In this document: in pieces, positions 42,667-51,749 of the stretch
Position numbering within the stretch: position 1 is the first letter of the stretch
Layout of the letters: every line of letters begins with the position of its first letter
NCBI GenBank assembly: GCA_949287225.1
Contig: CASEFP010000031.1
Location: 1 to 58,642, forward strand
Length of the DNA: 58,642 nt
Direction: 5' to 3'
From: an uncultured Lentisphaeria bacterium
Lineage (GTDB): Bacteria; Verrucomicrobiota; Lentisphaeria; Victivallales; UBA1829
Program-made: the position numbers and the translations under genes
The notes under the pieces: generated by a model
What the model was told of the DNA's origin: nothing
The model's database searches: none
The model's input: only the letters and a program-made list of their open reading frames with translations

Positions 42667-43341
42667 TCAACTCCCCTTCCGCATGATGGCGACCATGAGA
42701 AAAAGGCGTGTGCCGGCATCATCCGGAAGGGAAAACGCTTCCGTGGATGTAAAACGGATTTTTCTGTTTTTCTCGAGAAAAGCGCGTTCCTCCGCATATT
42801 GCTGCGGTGTCCGGTAGACCAGAAGACGGCCGTTATCATTCAAAAACCCCGCCCCCTCGCGGATCAGCGTCTCCGCCGAAGCCACCGCGCGCGCCGTCAC
42901 AAAATCGCTTGCGCGATGGAACGGCGCTTTCCGCGCGAGCTCGTTGCCACGGGCGTGCACGGCCGTCAGATTCTTCAAGTGGAGTTTTTCCGCCGCCGCA
43001 TGGACGAAGTCGATCTTCTTCCGCGTGGAATCCACCGCCGTGAAAATACAGCACGGAAACGCGGAGGCCAGTACCAGAGAGGGAAATCCCGCGCCGCATC
43101 CGAGATCGCAGAAATGCTTCGAATCCTGAAAGATCTCCGGCATGGCGAATGCCGGGGAGAGTGAATCCGCCACATGTTTGCTCCAGAATCCCTCCGGCCT
43201 GATCGCGGTCAGATTGAATGAAGCATTCGTCTCATACAGGAATGCGCCGAGCAGCTTCATTTTTTCGAGAAACTCCGTATTGTCTGCGGGACGGCAGGCG
43301 CGGAGAAACGCCGTCACGGCGCCGGACGGAGCGGGAATCAT
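42667..43341 (-). CDS. rsmG: 16S rRNA (guanine527-N7)-methyltransferase
   Basis: 224 residues. SAM-binding CDLGCGAGFPSLVLA (78-92), preceded by NLTAIRPEGFWSKHVADSLSP, the typical RsmG N-terminal signature (NLT, H-x-x-DSL). VDSTRKKIDFV and FVTARAVAS follow. RsmG methylates G527 in the 530 loop of 16S rRNA; loss gives low-level streptomycin resistance. The start overlaps the stop of the membrane protein gene by ATGA. Usually next to gidA/parA; not so here. Confidence 0.95.
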   Translation of the reverse strand: MIPAPSGAVTAFLRACRPADNTEFLEKMKLLGAFLYETNASFNLTAIRPEGFWSKHVADSLSPAFAMPEIFQDSKHFCDLGCGAGFPSLVLASAFPCCIFTAVDSTRKKIDFVHAAAEKLHLKNLTAVHARGNELARKAPFHRASDFVTARAVASAETLIREGAGFLNDNGRLLVYRTPQQYAEERAFLEKNRKIRFTSTEAFSLPDDAGTRLFLMVAIMRKGS

Positions 43342-43880
43342 GCCGCCCCCTTGAGCTGAACAAGAAGGATCAGCGAGGCAATCGCGAAAAGAACCGGAAT
43401 GGCGGCGGTCGCAATCCGCCAGCGGATGCTTGCGGCGATTTTCCGGATCCAGTCACGCATCCAGTGCGGTTTGGCGGCGATGAAAATACCGATCGAACCC
43501 GTCACAAAGCAGAGAAACGCGAAAAAGGAGGAAAAGCGCAGATCGGCGGCATAGGTTGCATTGAGCAGAAAATGCGCGCCGAGGATCAGCACTCCGGCGA
43601 ATGCGCGCGAAAAAAGGTAATCCAGATAGAGATAGCAGAGCACCGTCAGCACCACCGCCCCGATCACGAGAATGGTGAGATACTCCTTTGCCGAAAACAT
43701 CGGCTCGACGTTCGGAATAAAGAAGAGCAGCGCCAGGAAGCCGAGAGCCGCTCCGCCCGTGCGGTTTCGCGGAAGCGCCTCCCACTTTGCCAGATTCGAC
43801 GGCCGGATCAGACAGGCGCATATAAGTGCTATGACAATGGAAATCAGAATGCAGATAATCAGAGCAATTGCTAAAATCAT
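43338..43880 (-). CDS. Small integral membrane protein, unknown
   Basis: 180 residues, mostly hydrophobic, with about five transmembrane helices (MILAIALIICILISIVIALI; GGAALGFLALLFFI; LTILVIGAVVLTVLCYLYL; FFAFLCFVTGSIGIFI; AAIPVLFAIASLILLV). No family was recognised and no charged catalytic motif is seen within the helices. ATG at 43880 is preferred; a TTG at 43889 in frame is possible. It lies between the PEGA lipoprotein and rsmG at the end of a long leftward gene run. Confidence 0.65.
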   Translation of the reverse strand: MILAIALIICILISIVIALICACLIRPSNLAKWEALPRNRTGGAALGFLALLFFIPNVEPMFSAKEYLTILVIGAVVLTVLCYLYLDYLFSRAFAGVLILGAHFLLNATYAADLRFSSFFAFLCFVTGSIGIFIAAKPHWMRDWIRKIAASIRWRIATAAIPVLFAIASLILLVQLKGAA

Positions 43881-43906
43881 TTGAATCAAAACCTTCCTGC
43901 GGATTG

Positions 43907-45262
43907 CTACTCGTTGATTTTCAAGGTTTCTATGTCGCTGATCGCCGCCTTCTTGTAGGACTGCTTGACACCGGGCTCGGGTTCGAACATGATTTCGTCC
44001 TTCAGTGTGGAAGCCAGTCGTCCGACCCGGACCAGGCCGGATTTCAGCGTCAGTTTTGTGTTGGGAATCCAGAGCGTCAGATTCTGCAGGCGCTTGACTT
44101 CACCTTTCCTGATCTCAAAGGAATAGGAGCGTTTCTCCGGACGGCCGCGTTTATGCGCAATCGTGATGATGTGTTTACCCATGCTCAGGTTGCGCAGCGA
44201 AAGAAGTTTGGACATGCCCGGATTGGCGGGATCCGGTTCGGTCGTGCCGACCATTTTCCCGTCCAGATAAACCGTGATGTGAGCGGGAACCGTAATGAGA
44301 TCGACTCCTCCGGTATTGCTGTCCAGATTGAGCGCGACTTCGAGCTCGTTGCCCGCCGTCACCGTGACTTCGCGTGTCGCCGGATCAAATCCTTCCTTTT
44401 CCAGACGGATGCGGTAGACGCCGGGGAGAAGCTGTTTGAGTTCCATCGGCGTATCCGAATACTGTTTGTCATTCACGAACACGCGCGCGCCTTCCGGCGT
44501 GGAGGTGATTTTCAGCGTGCTCGGGATAATCTCCAGTTTCAGATCCTTCAGAAGAGTCTCCTGGCGCCGTGTCACCGTCACAACCTGCTTGAGCGTGACA
44601 TAGCCTTCCCGGGCGATTTCCAGATTGTGCCGTCCCTCCTCAACGCGTTCGGTAAAGGGGGTGCGCCCCATCACCGTGCCGTCCAGCGTGACGGTCGCGC
44701 CGGTCGGGTTGGAGGTGATTTTCAGCGTGCCGACATTGGAAGCAAGATCCGTTTTGATCTGAATTGGACGCCCGTCCTCGTTCATCTTCCAGGAAACCGT
44801 CCGTTTCGTATAGCCGCTCTTGTTGAGCTCGGCGGTATATTCTCCGTAGGGAAGATCCTTGAGAATCAGCGGCGTTTCTCCGGCTTTTTTCCCCTGAAAG
44901 ATGACAGGCGCGGCGGAAGGCACGCTCGTCAGCATTACGGAAGCTGTAACAGGATTCAGTTCCGCATGGATCTTCTTGTCGGTTCCCTGCTTGATTTCAG
45001 CCCTGACCAGCTCCGTCTTATACCCGGGCAGTTCCAGCTTGCACACATAAACCGCGGGCAGCAGCGAACACTTGAACGGTGTTTTCCCGCGTTCCTTTCC
45101 CAGGATGGAGACGGTTGCCCCGGACGGGTCCGAGGTAATCTCCAGTTTCGGTTTCGGGGCGGCCTGCGGCTTTTCCCCGCATCCGGCGCAGAAAACGGCG
45201 ACGGCGGACGACAGCAGGAGGAATGCAGAGACGGGAAAGAGTTTTCTCAGGTTCATCGTCAT
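43907..45262 (-). CDS. Lipoprotein with about five PEGA domains
   Basis: 451 residues. A signal sequence ends in a lipobox CAGC (C28). Then come about five PEGA-type repeats of roughly 70 residues (for example LEITSDPSGATVSILGKERG, LKITSNPTGATVTLDGTVMG and LKITSTPEGARVFVNDKQYS), each a small beta domain with the S-x-P-x-GA turn. PEGA domains are found in surface-layer and other extracytoplasmic proteins and are thought to bind other proteins or the envelope. The C-terminus (about 420-451) differs. The start at 45262 overlaps the FHA gene stop (ATGA). Close to T2SS/Tad genes, so a link to that machine is possible. Confidence 0.85.
   Translation of the reverse strand: MTMNLRKLFPVSAFLLLSSAVAVFCAGCGEKPQAAPKPKLEITSDPSGATVSILGKERGKTPFKCSLLPAVYVCKLELPGYKTELVRAEIKQGTDKKIHAELNPVTASVMLTSVPSAAPVIFQGKKAGETPLILKDLPYGEYTAELNKSGYTKRTVSWKMNEDGRPIQIKTDLASNVGTLKITSNPTGATVTLDGTVMGRTPFTERVEEGRHNLEIAREGYVTLKQVVTVTRRQETLLKDLKLEIIPSTLKITSTPEGARVFVNDKQYSDTPMELKQLLPGVYRIRLEKEGFDPATREVTVTAGNELEVALNLDSNTGGVDLITVPAHITVYLDGKMVGTTEPDPANPGMSKLLSLRNLSMGKHIITIAHKRGRPEKRSYSFEIRKGEVKRLQNLTLWIPNTKLTLKSGLVRVGRLASTLKDEIMFEPEPGVKQSYKKAAISDIETLKINE
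44500..44730 (-). repeat. Identical 21-bp segments in two PEGA repeats
   Basis: The same 21 bases occur at 44500-44520 and 44710-44730, 210 bp (70 codons) apart, encoding the start (TLKITS) of two PEGA units. It gives the repeat period directly and indicates fairly recent duplication. Confidence 0.75.
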
Positions 45263-46770
45263 TTTCTTTCTCTTAGAACGGTTTCAAACTTGATTTTGCT
45301 GGCACGTGCCTTCTGGTAAGGCGTGCTGTCCGGATCCAGATAATCCATCAGCTTCTGGCACTCCTGCGCTGCCTCGGCGAACTGCCGTCTGCGGTAGAGA
45401 ATGTTGATATTGGTTTCCGCGTCCTTGATCATCTTTTTCAGGATTCCCTCGGCCTCCTTGAGATGTTTCAAAGCGATATTCAGCTCCTTCGGCGGAGGAT
45501 CGAACTGTTCGTAGAATTCGACGGCGATCTGATAGCGCAGAATGGCGTTGCGCAGATTTTCCGGACGCGCCTGGTAATTGGCAAAGAGATCCTCGGCCTT
45601 CAGGAATGCTTTTTCGGCTTCCGCGCGCATCTCCTCCGCGGAGAGCGAAACGGTTTTCAGTCCGTAATCCTCGGCGAAACGGTCAATCGCCATTTCAATC
45701 GCCTCAAAGGAGCTCTTCGGGTAATTATTGCGGACCGTAATGCTGTTGAGATAGGGCCCGTAGGCGACCGTCAGCGTGCGTGTTTCGTCCACGCCGTCGG
45801 CGGTGGGGGAAGGCTCCTCCTGCTCCAGTTTCATGAAATCGGTTCCCTTGATCGCACTGAGCAGTGTCTTTTTATACTCCGGATTGATTTCTCCGAACTT
45901 CCGGACGAAGTGCCTTCTGTGCTTGAGATCGTCCAGCATGAAAACCGCCGAGTTGTCCTCGATTTTCAGCGAAAAACGGAAGACATTGTCCTTTGAGACG
46001 ATCTGTTTTTCATAATTCAGGTGGAAGGGGTTGCGGTCGGAAAGAGCGATCTGCGGCGCCACAGGCGTCTTTTTCTTCGGGGCCTCGCCGAGCATCAGGA
46101 AGACGGAAACGACAATCACAGCCACCCCGATCACACCGATGGTGAACAGGATGTTTCCACGGCGGAAAAAGGAGTGTTCCTGTGCAGGTTTTTCCGTCTT
46201 TTTTCCGGAAAAAAGATTATTGATGTCCGGTTTCGGCGAAGATACAGGTGTCTTTTCCGGTTCCGTCCCGTCTGTGGAGGGCAGTGTGATTTTAACGCTT
46301 TTCTTCCGGGAAGACTCGTCCCGCACAGGCTCTGGGGGGACGGACTCTTTTTTCCCGAGATCAGGTTTCACCGGCTGTTCGGACGAAGTGCGCCGGGTAT
46401 GAAAAATCACCTGCGGCTTTTTCTTCTGCCGTGCCGGTTCCTCCACGGATTCCGGTTTTTTTTCAGCGGAGGCGGCATTTCCGTCCCCGAAGCGCAGAAC
46501 CTGATCGCCAATGATGATCAGGTCACCGTCTTTCAGAGGGGCCGCCATTGTGAGCGGATTGCCGTTGAGTCTGGTTCCGTTGGTGCTGCCGAGATCCTCC
46601 ACATACCATTTTCCATCCGGATTCCGGCTGATTTTCGCATGGTAGCGCGACACGCCGCCGATCAGGAGCTGGACATCATTGTCCGTCTCCCTTCCGATCC
46701 GGACACCGCCGGGAGCCACCTCCCGCGATTCGCCGATTTCCGGTCCATTCAAAAAATAAAGCTTTGCCAT
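45259..46770 (-). CDS. FHA-domain transmembrane protein
   Basis: 503 residues. The N-terminal FHA domain (about 20-95) has all the usual phosphothreonine-binding residues: GRETDND with R27, SRYHAKI with S41 and H44, and LGSTNGT with N64. A long Pro/Ser/Glu-rich cytoplasmic linker follows, then one transmembrane helix (about 206-228). The periplasmic part (VSKDNVFRFSLKIEDNSAVFMLDDLKHRRHF) is alpha/beta, followed by a helical, TPR-like end (FYEQFDPPPKELNIALKHLKEAEGILKKM). It is a good candidate target of the Ser/Thr kinase at 3248-6319. Gene order places it between DUF192 and PEGA genes. Confidence 0.88.
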   Translation of the reverse strand: MAKLYFLNGPEIGESREVAPGGVRIGRETDNDVQLLIGGVSRYHAKISRNPDGKWYVEDLGSTNGTRLNGNPLTMAAPLKDGDLIIIGDQVLRFGDGNAASAEKKPESVEEPARQKKKPQVIFHTRRTSSEQPVKPDLGKKESVPPEPVRDESSRKKSVKITLPSTDGTEPEKTPVSSPKPDINNLFSGKKTEKPAQEHSFFRRGNILFTIGVIGVAVIVVSVFLMLGEAPKKKTPVAPQIALSDRNPFHLNYEKQIVSKDNVFRFSLKIEDNSAVFMLDDLKHRRHFVRKFGEINPEYKKTLLSAIKGTDFMKLEQEEPSPTADGVDETRTLTVAYGPYLNSITVRNNYPKSSFEAIEMAIDRFAEDYGLKTVSLSAEEMRAEAEKAFLKAEDLFANYQARPENLRNAILRYQIAVEFYEQFDPPPKELNIALKHLKEAEGILKKMIKDAETNINILYRRRQFAEAAQECQKLMDYLDPDSTPYQKARASKIKFETVLRERK

Positions 46771-46773
46771 CTT

Positions 46774-47202
46774 CTATTCCTTTTCCTCGCAGCGGACCGC
46801 GCCGCCTGCGGTTTTGCTCCCGAGCAGCGCTTCAGCGAACTGCCGTTCCGTTCTCGCATCCGTCACCGCCGCCAGATCGACGACATCCCCGGGGGCGCTT
46901 CCCGTCCGTTCAATTGCGCCAACTGGTAACTCTATCACATAAAATGCCTTTTTGCAATGGACAAACGGACGCCAGGGGCGTAAATTCACCACTGTTTTCA
47001 GAATTTTATGATCCGGCCCGACGAAAATCACATCCAGCGGGATCGACATGAAACAGGTGTGGATCGAACTGCAGCGGTCGAAAACCATGGCATCGAATCC
47101 GTCGAACTTCCGGCGGATCATCCCTCTTGTCCGCTGGAAAAATCCCATCGCGCAGACCGTCCGGGTGGAGATCACCGTTTTTTTCGTCAGATTGCAGATC
47201 AT
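46774..47202 (-). CDS. DUF192 family protein
   Basis: 142 residues. Typical DUF192 traits: MGFFQRTRGMIRRKFDGFDAMVFDRCSSIHTCFMSIPLDVIFVG and the KILKTVVNLRPWRPFVHCKKAFYVIELP segment, ending with a helix preceded by APGDVVD. The function of the family is unknown. Most members carry a signal peptide, but this one starts directly with the fold, so it should be cytoplasmic. GAGGA stands before the ATG. It follows tadC by about 10 bp and precedes the FHA gene by 3 bp, which ties it to the pilus operon. Confidence 0.82.
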   Translation of the reverse strand: MICNLTKKTVISTRTVCAMGFFQRTRGMIRRKFDGFDAMVFDRCSSIHTCFMSIPLDVIFVGPDHKILKTVVNLRPWRPFVHCKKAFYVIELPVGAIERTGSAPGDVVDLAAVTDARTERQFAEALLGSKTAGGAVRCEEKE

Positions 47203-47212
47203 CGCGTCCTCG

Positions 47213-48088
47213 TCAGGAAAGGGTTCTCATCGCTTCATACGCGATCGGCCCGATCAGAATGATGAACACGCAGGGGAAAATGAACACCACAACCGGAAAG
47301 AGGATTTTCACCGGCGCCTCGTTGGCCAGCTTCTCCGCCCGGACGAAACGCTTGTTGCGCAGCTGGTCGCCCTGAAGACGCAGCAGCTGCCCGATGCTCA
47401 CGCCGAGTTCGTCCGCCTGCACAATCGCGTTGACGACGGACGCAAGTTCCGGCTGCCGCACCCGGTCGCTCATCTCCTTGAGCGCAACCGTGCGGCTTTT
47501 CCCCAGCTGGATCTCATGCAGCGCGCGGCTCAGCTCCTCTCCGAGCGGATCGTTTTTCCGCCGAGCAAGGATGTCCCGCAGCGCTGTCAGGAAATCTTTT
47601 CCCGCCTCCACGGAAAGCGTCAGGAGGTCCAGCACGTTCGGAAGCGATTTCAGGATCGAAAGATGACGCTTCGCCACAATCTTCTTCAGCCAGACCGACG
47701 GATAGCAGGCCAGCGCAAACCAGAGCAGAAGTCCTGAAAGGCCGTTGCCTCCCAGCGCGAAAAGGAGGAAAATCACAAAGCCGAAGAACACCATGAACAC
47801 TTTCAGCGCGAAGAAGCGCGCACCCGAAACCGCCTGGTCGAGGCTGGCCATCTGGATCAGCTCCTCCGTCTGCCTGCGCGAGGGCTCCAGGAACGAGGCG
47901 TCGGAGAGAAAGCGCACATTGGAAACCAGCGGAAGGAAGAGGCGGAAAAACAGCGGAAGACGCAGATACTCATGCATTTCATCCTCCTGCTTTTCAATCT
48001 CGATCATCCGGAACAGATCGAACAGCAGAAGAAACACGCAGAACGCGGCAATCGCGGCGCTGAGACTGGCAAGCACGGTAAACAGCAT
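47213..48088 (-). CDS. tadC: Tad pilus inner-membrane platform protein TadC
   Basis: 291 residues with T2SSF-type features: an N-terminal helix (MLFTVLASLSAAIAAFCVFLLL), paired hydrophobic helices (FMVFFGFVIFLLFALGG; GLSGLLLWFALACYPSVWL), the conserved cytoplasmic helix ending LPNVLDLLTLSVEAG, and ALHEIQLGKSRTVALKEM. The order TadB then TadC downstream of the CpaF ATPase is the usual Tad order. It should form the platform on which the CpaF ATPase acts. AAGGAGAAATTC leads to the ATG at 48088. Confidence 0.9.
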   Translation of the reverse strand: MLFTVLASLSAAIAAFCVFLLLFDLFRMIEIEKQEDEMHEYLRLPLFFRLFLPLVSNVRFLSDASFLEPSRRQTEELIQMASLDQAVSGARFFALKVFMVFFGFVIFLLFALGGNGLSGLLLWFALACYPSVWLKKIVAKRHLSILKSLPNVLDLLTLSVEAGKDFLTALRDILARRKNDPLGEELSRALHEIQLGKSRTVALKEMSDRVRQPELASVVNAIVQADELGVSIGQLLRLQGDQLRNKRFVRAEKLANEAPVKILFPVVVFIFPCVFIILIGPIAYEAMRTLS

Positions 48089-48099
48089 GAATTTCTCCT

Positions 48100-48981
48100 T
48101 CAGATGTCAATGGTGGTTATTTTCCGGATGACCAGGAATCCGGTAAGATCGAGCAGAATCACGAGAACGATGCACAGGATTCCCGGCAGGGTCGAAAAAA
48201 AGTTCATCATCATGTCCGAAGCGATGTACATCATGCCGCAGAAGAGCGCCCACGGCATCAGTCCGATGATGACCGCCTGCATCCGTCCCTGCGCGGTCAG
48301 CGCCTTGACCCTCCCTGTAATGCGGACGCGCTCCCGGATCACCGAAGCCAGACGCTCCAGAATCGAGGTCAGCTCGCCACCGGTCTGCCGCGCCGTGACA
48401 ATCGCAATCGCCACCAGCTCGAAATCCTGGCAGTTCAGGCGCGAAACCATCTTGTCCAGCGCCTCGTCCAGCGACACCCCGAGATGAATCTCATGCATCA
48501 GGAGACTGAATTCCGAGGAGAGCGGTTTGCGGTTCTCGTTCGCGACCACCTCCAGCGCCTGGTTGATGCTGAAGCCCGCCTTCAGCGAACCGCTGATCGA
48601 AAGCAGCGCATCCTCCAGCTGTTCGTTGAACTTCGCCAGACGCTGTTTCCGCAGATGGCGCAGAAGCAGGCGCGGACACGGAAACGCGGCGCCTCCCGCA
48701 AGCAGTGCGGCAATCAGTCCTTTTGTCAGCGTCATGTTTGCAACGAAAAACGCCACCGCCATCACCGCGACTGCCGCACAGAGCGCCGCAAGCGCAAAGC
48801 TGATGTCCAGAATCTTCGAAAGCGGCATGTTCAGAAGCACATCGTCCATCTCCACGGAGGCCTCCTGAATGAACCGTTCCCGGTAGCGCACGGAAAATGC
48901 CGTGAGAAATTCGATGAAAATGAGCGCCGTGCAGGTGGCGGCGATTCCGGCGCAGAGACTGGCGAGAAGAGTCAGGTTCAC
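48100..48981 (-). CDS. tadB: Tad pilus inner-membrane platform protein TadB
   Basis: 293 residues starting at GTG 48981 ([12 protein letters not shown]). The GTG overlaps the CpaF stop (GTGA) and has GGAGG 6 bases upstream; a longer frame to 49092 has no homologous sequence. Helices: 1-28, about 75-115, and at the C-terminus. ISGSLKAGFSINQALEVVANE and LMHEIHLGVSLDEALDKMVSR are the T2SSF repeat, while ALTAQGRMQAVIIGLMPWALFCGMMY is typical of TadB. Works with TadC. Confidence 0.9.
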   Translation of the reverse strand: MNLTLLASLCAGIAATCTALIFIEFLTAFSVRYRERFIQEASVEMDDVLLNMPLSKILDISFALAALCAAVAVMAVAFFVANMTLTKGLIAALLAGGAAFPCPRLLLRHLRKQRLAKFNEQLEDALLSISGSLKAGFSINQALEVVANENRKPLSSEFSLLMHEIHLGVSLDEALDKMVSRLNCQDFELVAIAIVTARQTGGELTSILERLASVIRERVRITGRVKALTAQGRMQAVIIGLMPWALFCGMMYIASDMMMNFFSTLPGILCIVLVILLDLTGFLVIRKITTIDI

Positions 48982-50741
48982 CGCACACCTCCGTTTCCGG
49001 CGCCTTTGCTGAACAGAGAGATGTCCAGATTCATGCCGGCGCGCTTGACATCGTCCATGAAGGTCGGGATGCTCCCGGTCGGCACGTAGCACCCGGTCAT
49101 TTTCCCGTCCTTGTCCCAGCCGTCCTGCTTGAACACGAAAATATCCTGCATCGTGATGATTTCGCCTTCCATCTTGGTGATCTCGCTGACGTGGGTGACC
49201 TTGCGCGAGCCGTCCTTTTCGCGGGAAATCTGCACGATGATCGAGATGGCCGAGGCGATCTGTTCGCGGATGGCGCGCAGCGGAAGATCGAATCCCGCCA
49301 TGAGCACCAGTGTTTCCAGACGGGAGAGGGCATCGCGCGGGGAGTTCGCGTGAATGGTCGTCAGCGAACCGTCATGACCGGTGTTCATCGCCTGGAGCAT
49401 GTCCAGCGCCTCGCCGCCGCGGCACTCGCCGATGACGATGCGGTCCGGACGCATGCGCAGCGCATTCTTCACCAGATCGCGGATGCTGATTTCACCCTTG
49501 CCCTCGATGTTGGCGGGGCGCGCCTCCAGCCGCACGACATGATCCTGCCGCAGCTGCAGTTCGGCGGCGTCCTCGATCGTCAGGATGCGCTCGGTGTCGG
49601 GCAGAAATCCGCTCAGAATGTTGAGCAGCGTCGTCTTTCCGGAACCGGTTCCGCCGGAGATCACGATGTTCTTGCGCAGTTTCACGCAGACATCGAGAAA
49701 ATGGGCGATGTCCGCGGAAATCGAGCCGAAGCGGATCAGATCCTCGACCTGCAGCGGCACCTTCGAGAATTTCCGGATCGTGATCGAGGGCCCCACAAGA
49801 GAGAGCGGCGGAATGATCGCGTTCACGCGCGAACCGTCCTTGAGCCGGGCGTCCACCATCGGGGAGCTTTCGTCGATGCGCCTGCCGAGCGGAGAAACGA
49901 TCCGTTCAATCGCGGCGATCACCTGATTGTTGTCCGCGAACGCCATGTCGGTCCGGTGGAGCCTGCCCTTGTATTCGACATAGATGTGGTCGGGGCCGTT
50001 CACCATGATTTCCGTGATGGAGGGCATTGCGATCAGTTCCTCGAGCGGACCGAGCCCGATCGCCTCGTGCAGAAGTTCGCGTTCGATCAACTCGCGGGTA
50101 ATACTCTCGGGCAGCGGAATGGAGATCTCCTCAACGATTTCATGAATAGTGGCGGCGGCCTTCTGGTTCAGATCCTTTTCGGAGGCGCCGCTCATCACGA
50201 GACGTTTCAGGTTCAGGCGCTTGATGAGTTCGGCGTGGGCGCGCTTCTTGATCTCCTGAAGCAGCGGGCGGTCCTCGAACGGCACGCCGGAGACCGCGAG
50301 AATCTCAACGCCGGAGTGTCCGGGCGAGGAGATCGTTTCCAGACGGCTCTCGATGGATTCCGCCGCAGGTTTTGCGGGAGTCTCCTCCTCTTTTTCCGGC
50401 GGTTCGGGAACAAGAGAAGCCAGCGGCTGTGCGTCGATGGGTTCGGGCTCCTTTGCTGGAAATTCGATCCGGATGCTTCCGATGCGGAGCTCGTCGCCGG
50501 GCAGAACCTCTTTTGCCGTCGCGCCGACGCGTTCATCGTCCAGAAAGGTGCCCGTATCGGATTCCAGATCCATCACGCGGATTCCGTCTTCCGTCACCAG
50601 AAGCTGGCAGTGGCGCACGGAAACACCGTCGGCGTCAAGCTGGATGTGGGAATCCGCGCCGGAACCGATCACGTAAACGCCGTTTCCGAGCTGCCCGGTG
50701 ACCGGTTCGCTGTCGGGGATTTTGATTACGATGTCATACAT
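48978..50741 (-). CDS. cpaF: Tad pilus/secretion ATPase CpaF with N-terminal FHA-like domain
   Basis: 587 residues, about 100 more than plain CpaF because of an FHA-like domain at 1-98. Its phosphopeptide residues are altered: IGSG where IGR is expected, SVRH retained, and SDTGT where SxNGT is expected. The C-terminal two thirds (from about 170) is a normal Cpa[21 protein letters not shown], Walker [10 protein letters not shown] (about 360), [28 protein letters not shown]. It powers Tad pilus assembly from the cytoplasm. The gene is 4 bp overlapped with tadB and 19 bp after cpaB. Confidence 0.93.
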   Translation of the reverse strand: MYDIVIKIPDSEPVTGQLGNGVYVIGSGADSHIQLDADGVSVRHCQLLVTEDGIRVMDLESDTGTFLDDERVGATAKEVLPGDELRIGSIRIEFPAKEPEPIDAQPLASLVPEPPEKEEETPAKPAAESIESRLETISSPGHSGVEILAVSGVPFEDRPLLQEIKKRAHAELIKRLNLKRLVMSGASEKDLNQKAAATIHEIVEEISIPLPESITRELIERELLHEAIGLGPLEELIAMPSITEIMVNGPDHIYVEYKGRLHRTDMAFADNNQVIAAIERIVSPLGRRIDESSPMVDARLKDGSRVNAIIPPLSLVGPSITIRKFSKVPLQVEDLIRFGSISADIAHFLDVCVKLRKNIVISGGTGSGKTTLLNILSGFLPDTERILTIEDAAELQLRQDHVVRLEARPANIEGKGEISIRDLVKNALRMRPDRIVIGECRGGEALDMLQAMNTGHDGSLTTIHANSPRDALSRLETLVLMAGFDLPLRAIREQIASAISIIVQISREKDGSRKVTHVSEITKMEGEIITMQDIFVFKQDGWDKDGKMTGCYVPTGSIPTFMDDVKRAGMNLDISLFSKGAGNGGVR

Positions 50742-50760
50742 GGGAACCCCCGCGCAGGAC

Positions 50761-51561
50761 TTATCTTCCGGAGCGGAGCATCTTCTCCCGCTCGGCGTTG
50801 TAGCTCATGATGTTTTTCTGGAGGAAGTTCCAGTTGACGCTCTGGAGCTTCTGCGTGATCGCGGACTCCTCGTAGTTGCGCAAGCTCATGGTGAGGCGCC
50901 CCTTCTGCGACGCGAAGATGATCATTTCGACCTCCTTGGGCGTCAGTTCGAGCGTCACGGTGCTGTAGCTGCGCGGCACATACGCAGCCTGTCCTCCGGA
51001 GGAAAGGAACCCCATGTCGGTGCCGGTCGCGATCACCCGGACGCGCTGGAGAATGGTCATCGTGATCGTGTCGAGCGAGGAGTCGCCCTTCGTGTCCGGG
51101 AAGCGGAACGTCCCGATCAGATCCACATAGTTGTTCGGCTGCACTAGCCCCGTCACGGAACTGGTCGCGTCCACGGAGATCGAGACTGCGCGGTAGCCGG
51201 GGCGGATCAGGGAGGTGAGCCCGGTTTTTCCCGAAGAAAGCGAAACCTTGAGATCGCTCCACTGAAGAAGTGTTCCCGCACTGATCGTGCTCTGCACCTC
51301 GCGCCCGATTACAAGAGAACGCCGGTCGTAGGGAATCTCCCGCTCGTAACGGGCGTTGCGGAAGCGCTGGACAAGCTTTTTCTGGATCATGTCCTCGGTG
51401 ATCTTTTCTCCTTCGGAAATATTCTTGACCGCCTGAATCAGGTAGATTTTGTAGGTTTCGCCCTGAAGACGCGCCTTTTCCCGGTTGATTTGCGTAAACG
51501 TGAACATGAAAGCCAGCACGCCGAAGAGCACGGCTCCGAGAAGCAGAAGTTTCTGTTTCAT
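50761..51561 (-). CDS. cpaB: Flp pilus assembly protein CpaB/RcpC
   Basis: 266 residues. N-terminal membrane anchor (MKQKLLLLGAVLFGVLAFMF), a SAF-like beta-clip domain (ISEGEKITEDMIQKKLVQRF; GREVQSTISAGTLLQWSDL) and the RcpC-type part (LIRPGYRAVSISVDATSSVTGLVQPNNYVDLIGTF). It is a periplasmic accessory protein of Tad systems. Start 51561 is chosen because of GAGGGGAT upstream; the longer frame to 51765 has no homologue-like sequence. It begins the Tad block after the pseudopilin genes. A weak promoter is proposed at 51623-51650. Confidence 0.9.
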   Translation of the reverse strand: MKQKLLLLGAVLFGVLAFMFTFTQINREKARLQGETYKIYLIQAVKNISEGEKITEDMIQKKLVQRFRNARYEREIPYDRRSLVIGREVQSTISAGTLLQWSDLKVSLSSGKTGLTSLIRPGYRAVSISVDATSSVTGLVQPNNYVDLIGTFRFPDTKGDSSLDTITMTILQRVRVIATGTDMGFLSSGGQAAYVPRSYSTVTLELTPKEVEMIIFASQKGRLTMSLRNYEESAITQKLQSVNWNFLQKNIMSYNAEREKMLRSGR

Positions 51562-51622
51562 ATTGATCCCCTCAGGATTCGTTGCAACATGCGAAAAAGT
51601 AATTCCATACCTGTAACTACGG

Positions 51623-51650
51623 AATATACACGTCCCGCGCCGGTTTTCCA
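51623..51650 (-). promoter_or_regulatory. Weak candidate promoter of the Tad block
   Basis: Minus strand: -35 TGGAAA (51645-51650), 16-bp spacer, -10 TATATT (51623-51628). The -10 is good and the -35 poor. The 188-bp gap (51562-51749) between gspK and cpaB contains only this and the hairpin at 51671-51692. Confidence 0.35.
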
Positions 51651-51670
51651 CAGAAAAGGGCTGAAAAACA

Positions 51671-51692
51671 GGATTTTTCGCTGAAAAAATCC
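51671..51692 (-). terminator. Possible terminator of the T2SS operon
   Basis: GGATTTTT (51671-51678) and AAAAATCC (51685-51692) make an 8-bp stem with a 6-base loop. On the minus strand it is followed by TGTTTTTC. The stem is A/T-rich, so termination may be partial and some transcripts may read into the Tad genes. Confidence 0.35.
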
Positions 51693-51749
51693 CCGAATGC
51701 GGGAGAACTCCGCAAAGCCTTCGCACAGCCGGATCATGGCGGGAGGAAA

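Noticed and set aside
43868-45319. 483-codon plus-strand frame opposite the PEGA lipoprotein
   Set aside because: Composition of an antisense frame, no SD, spans two real genes.
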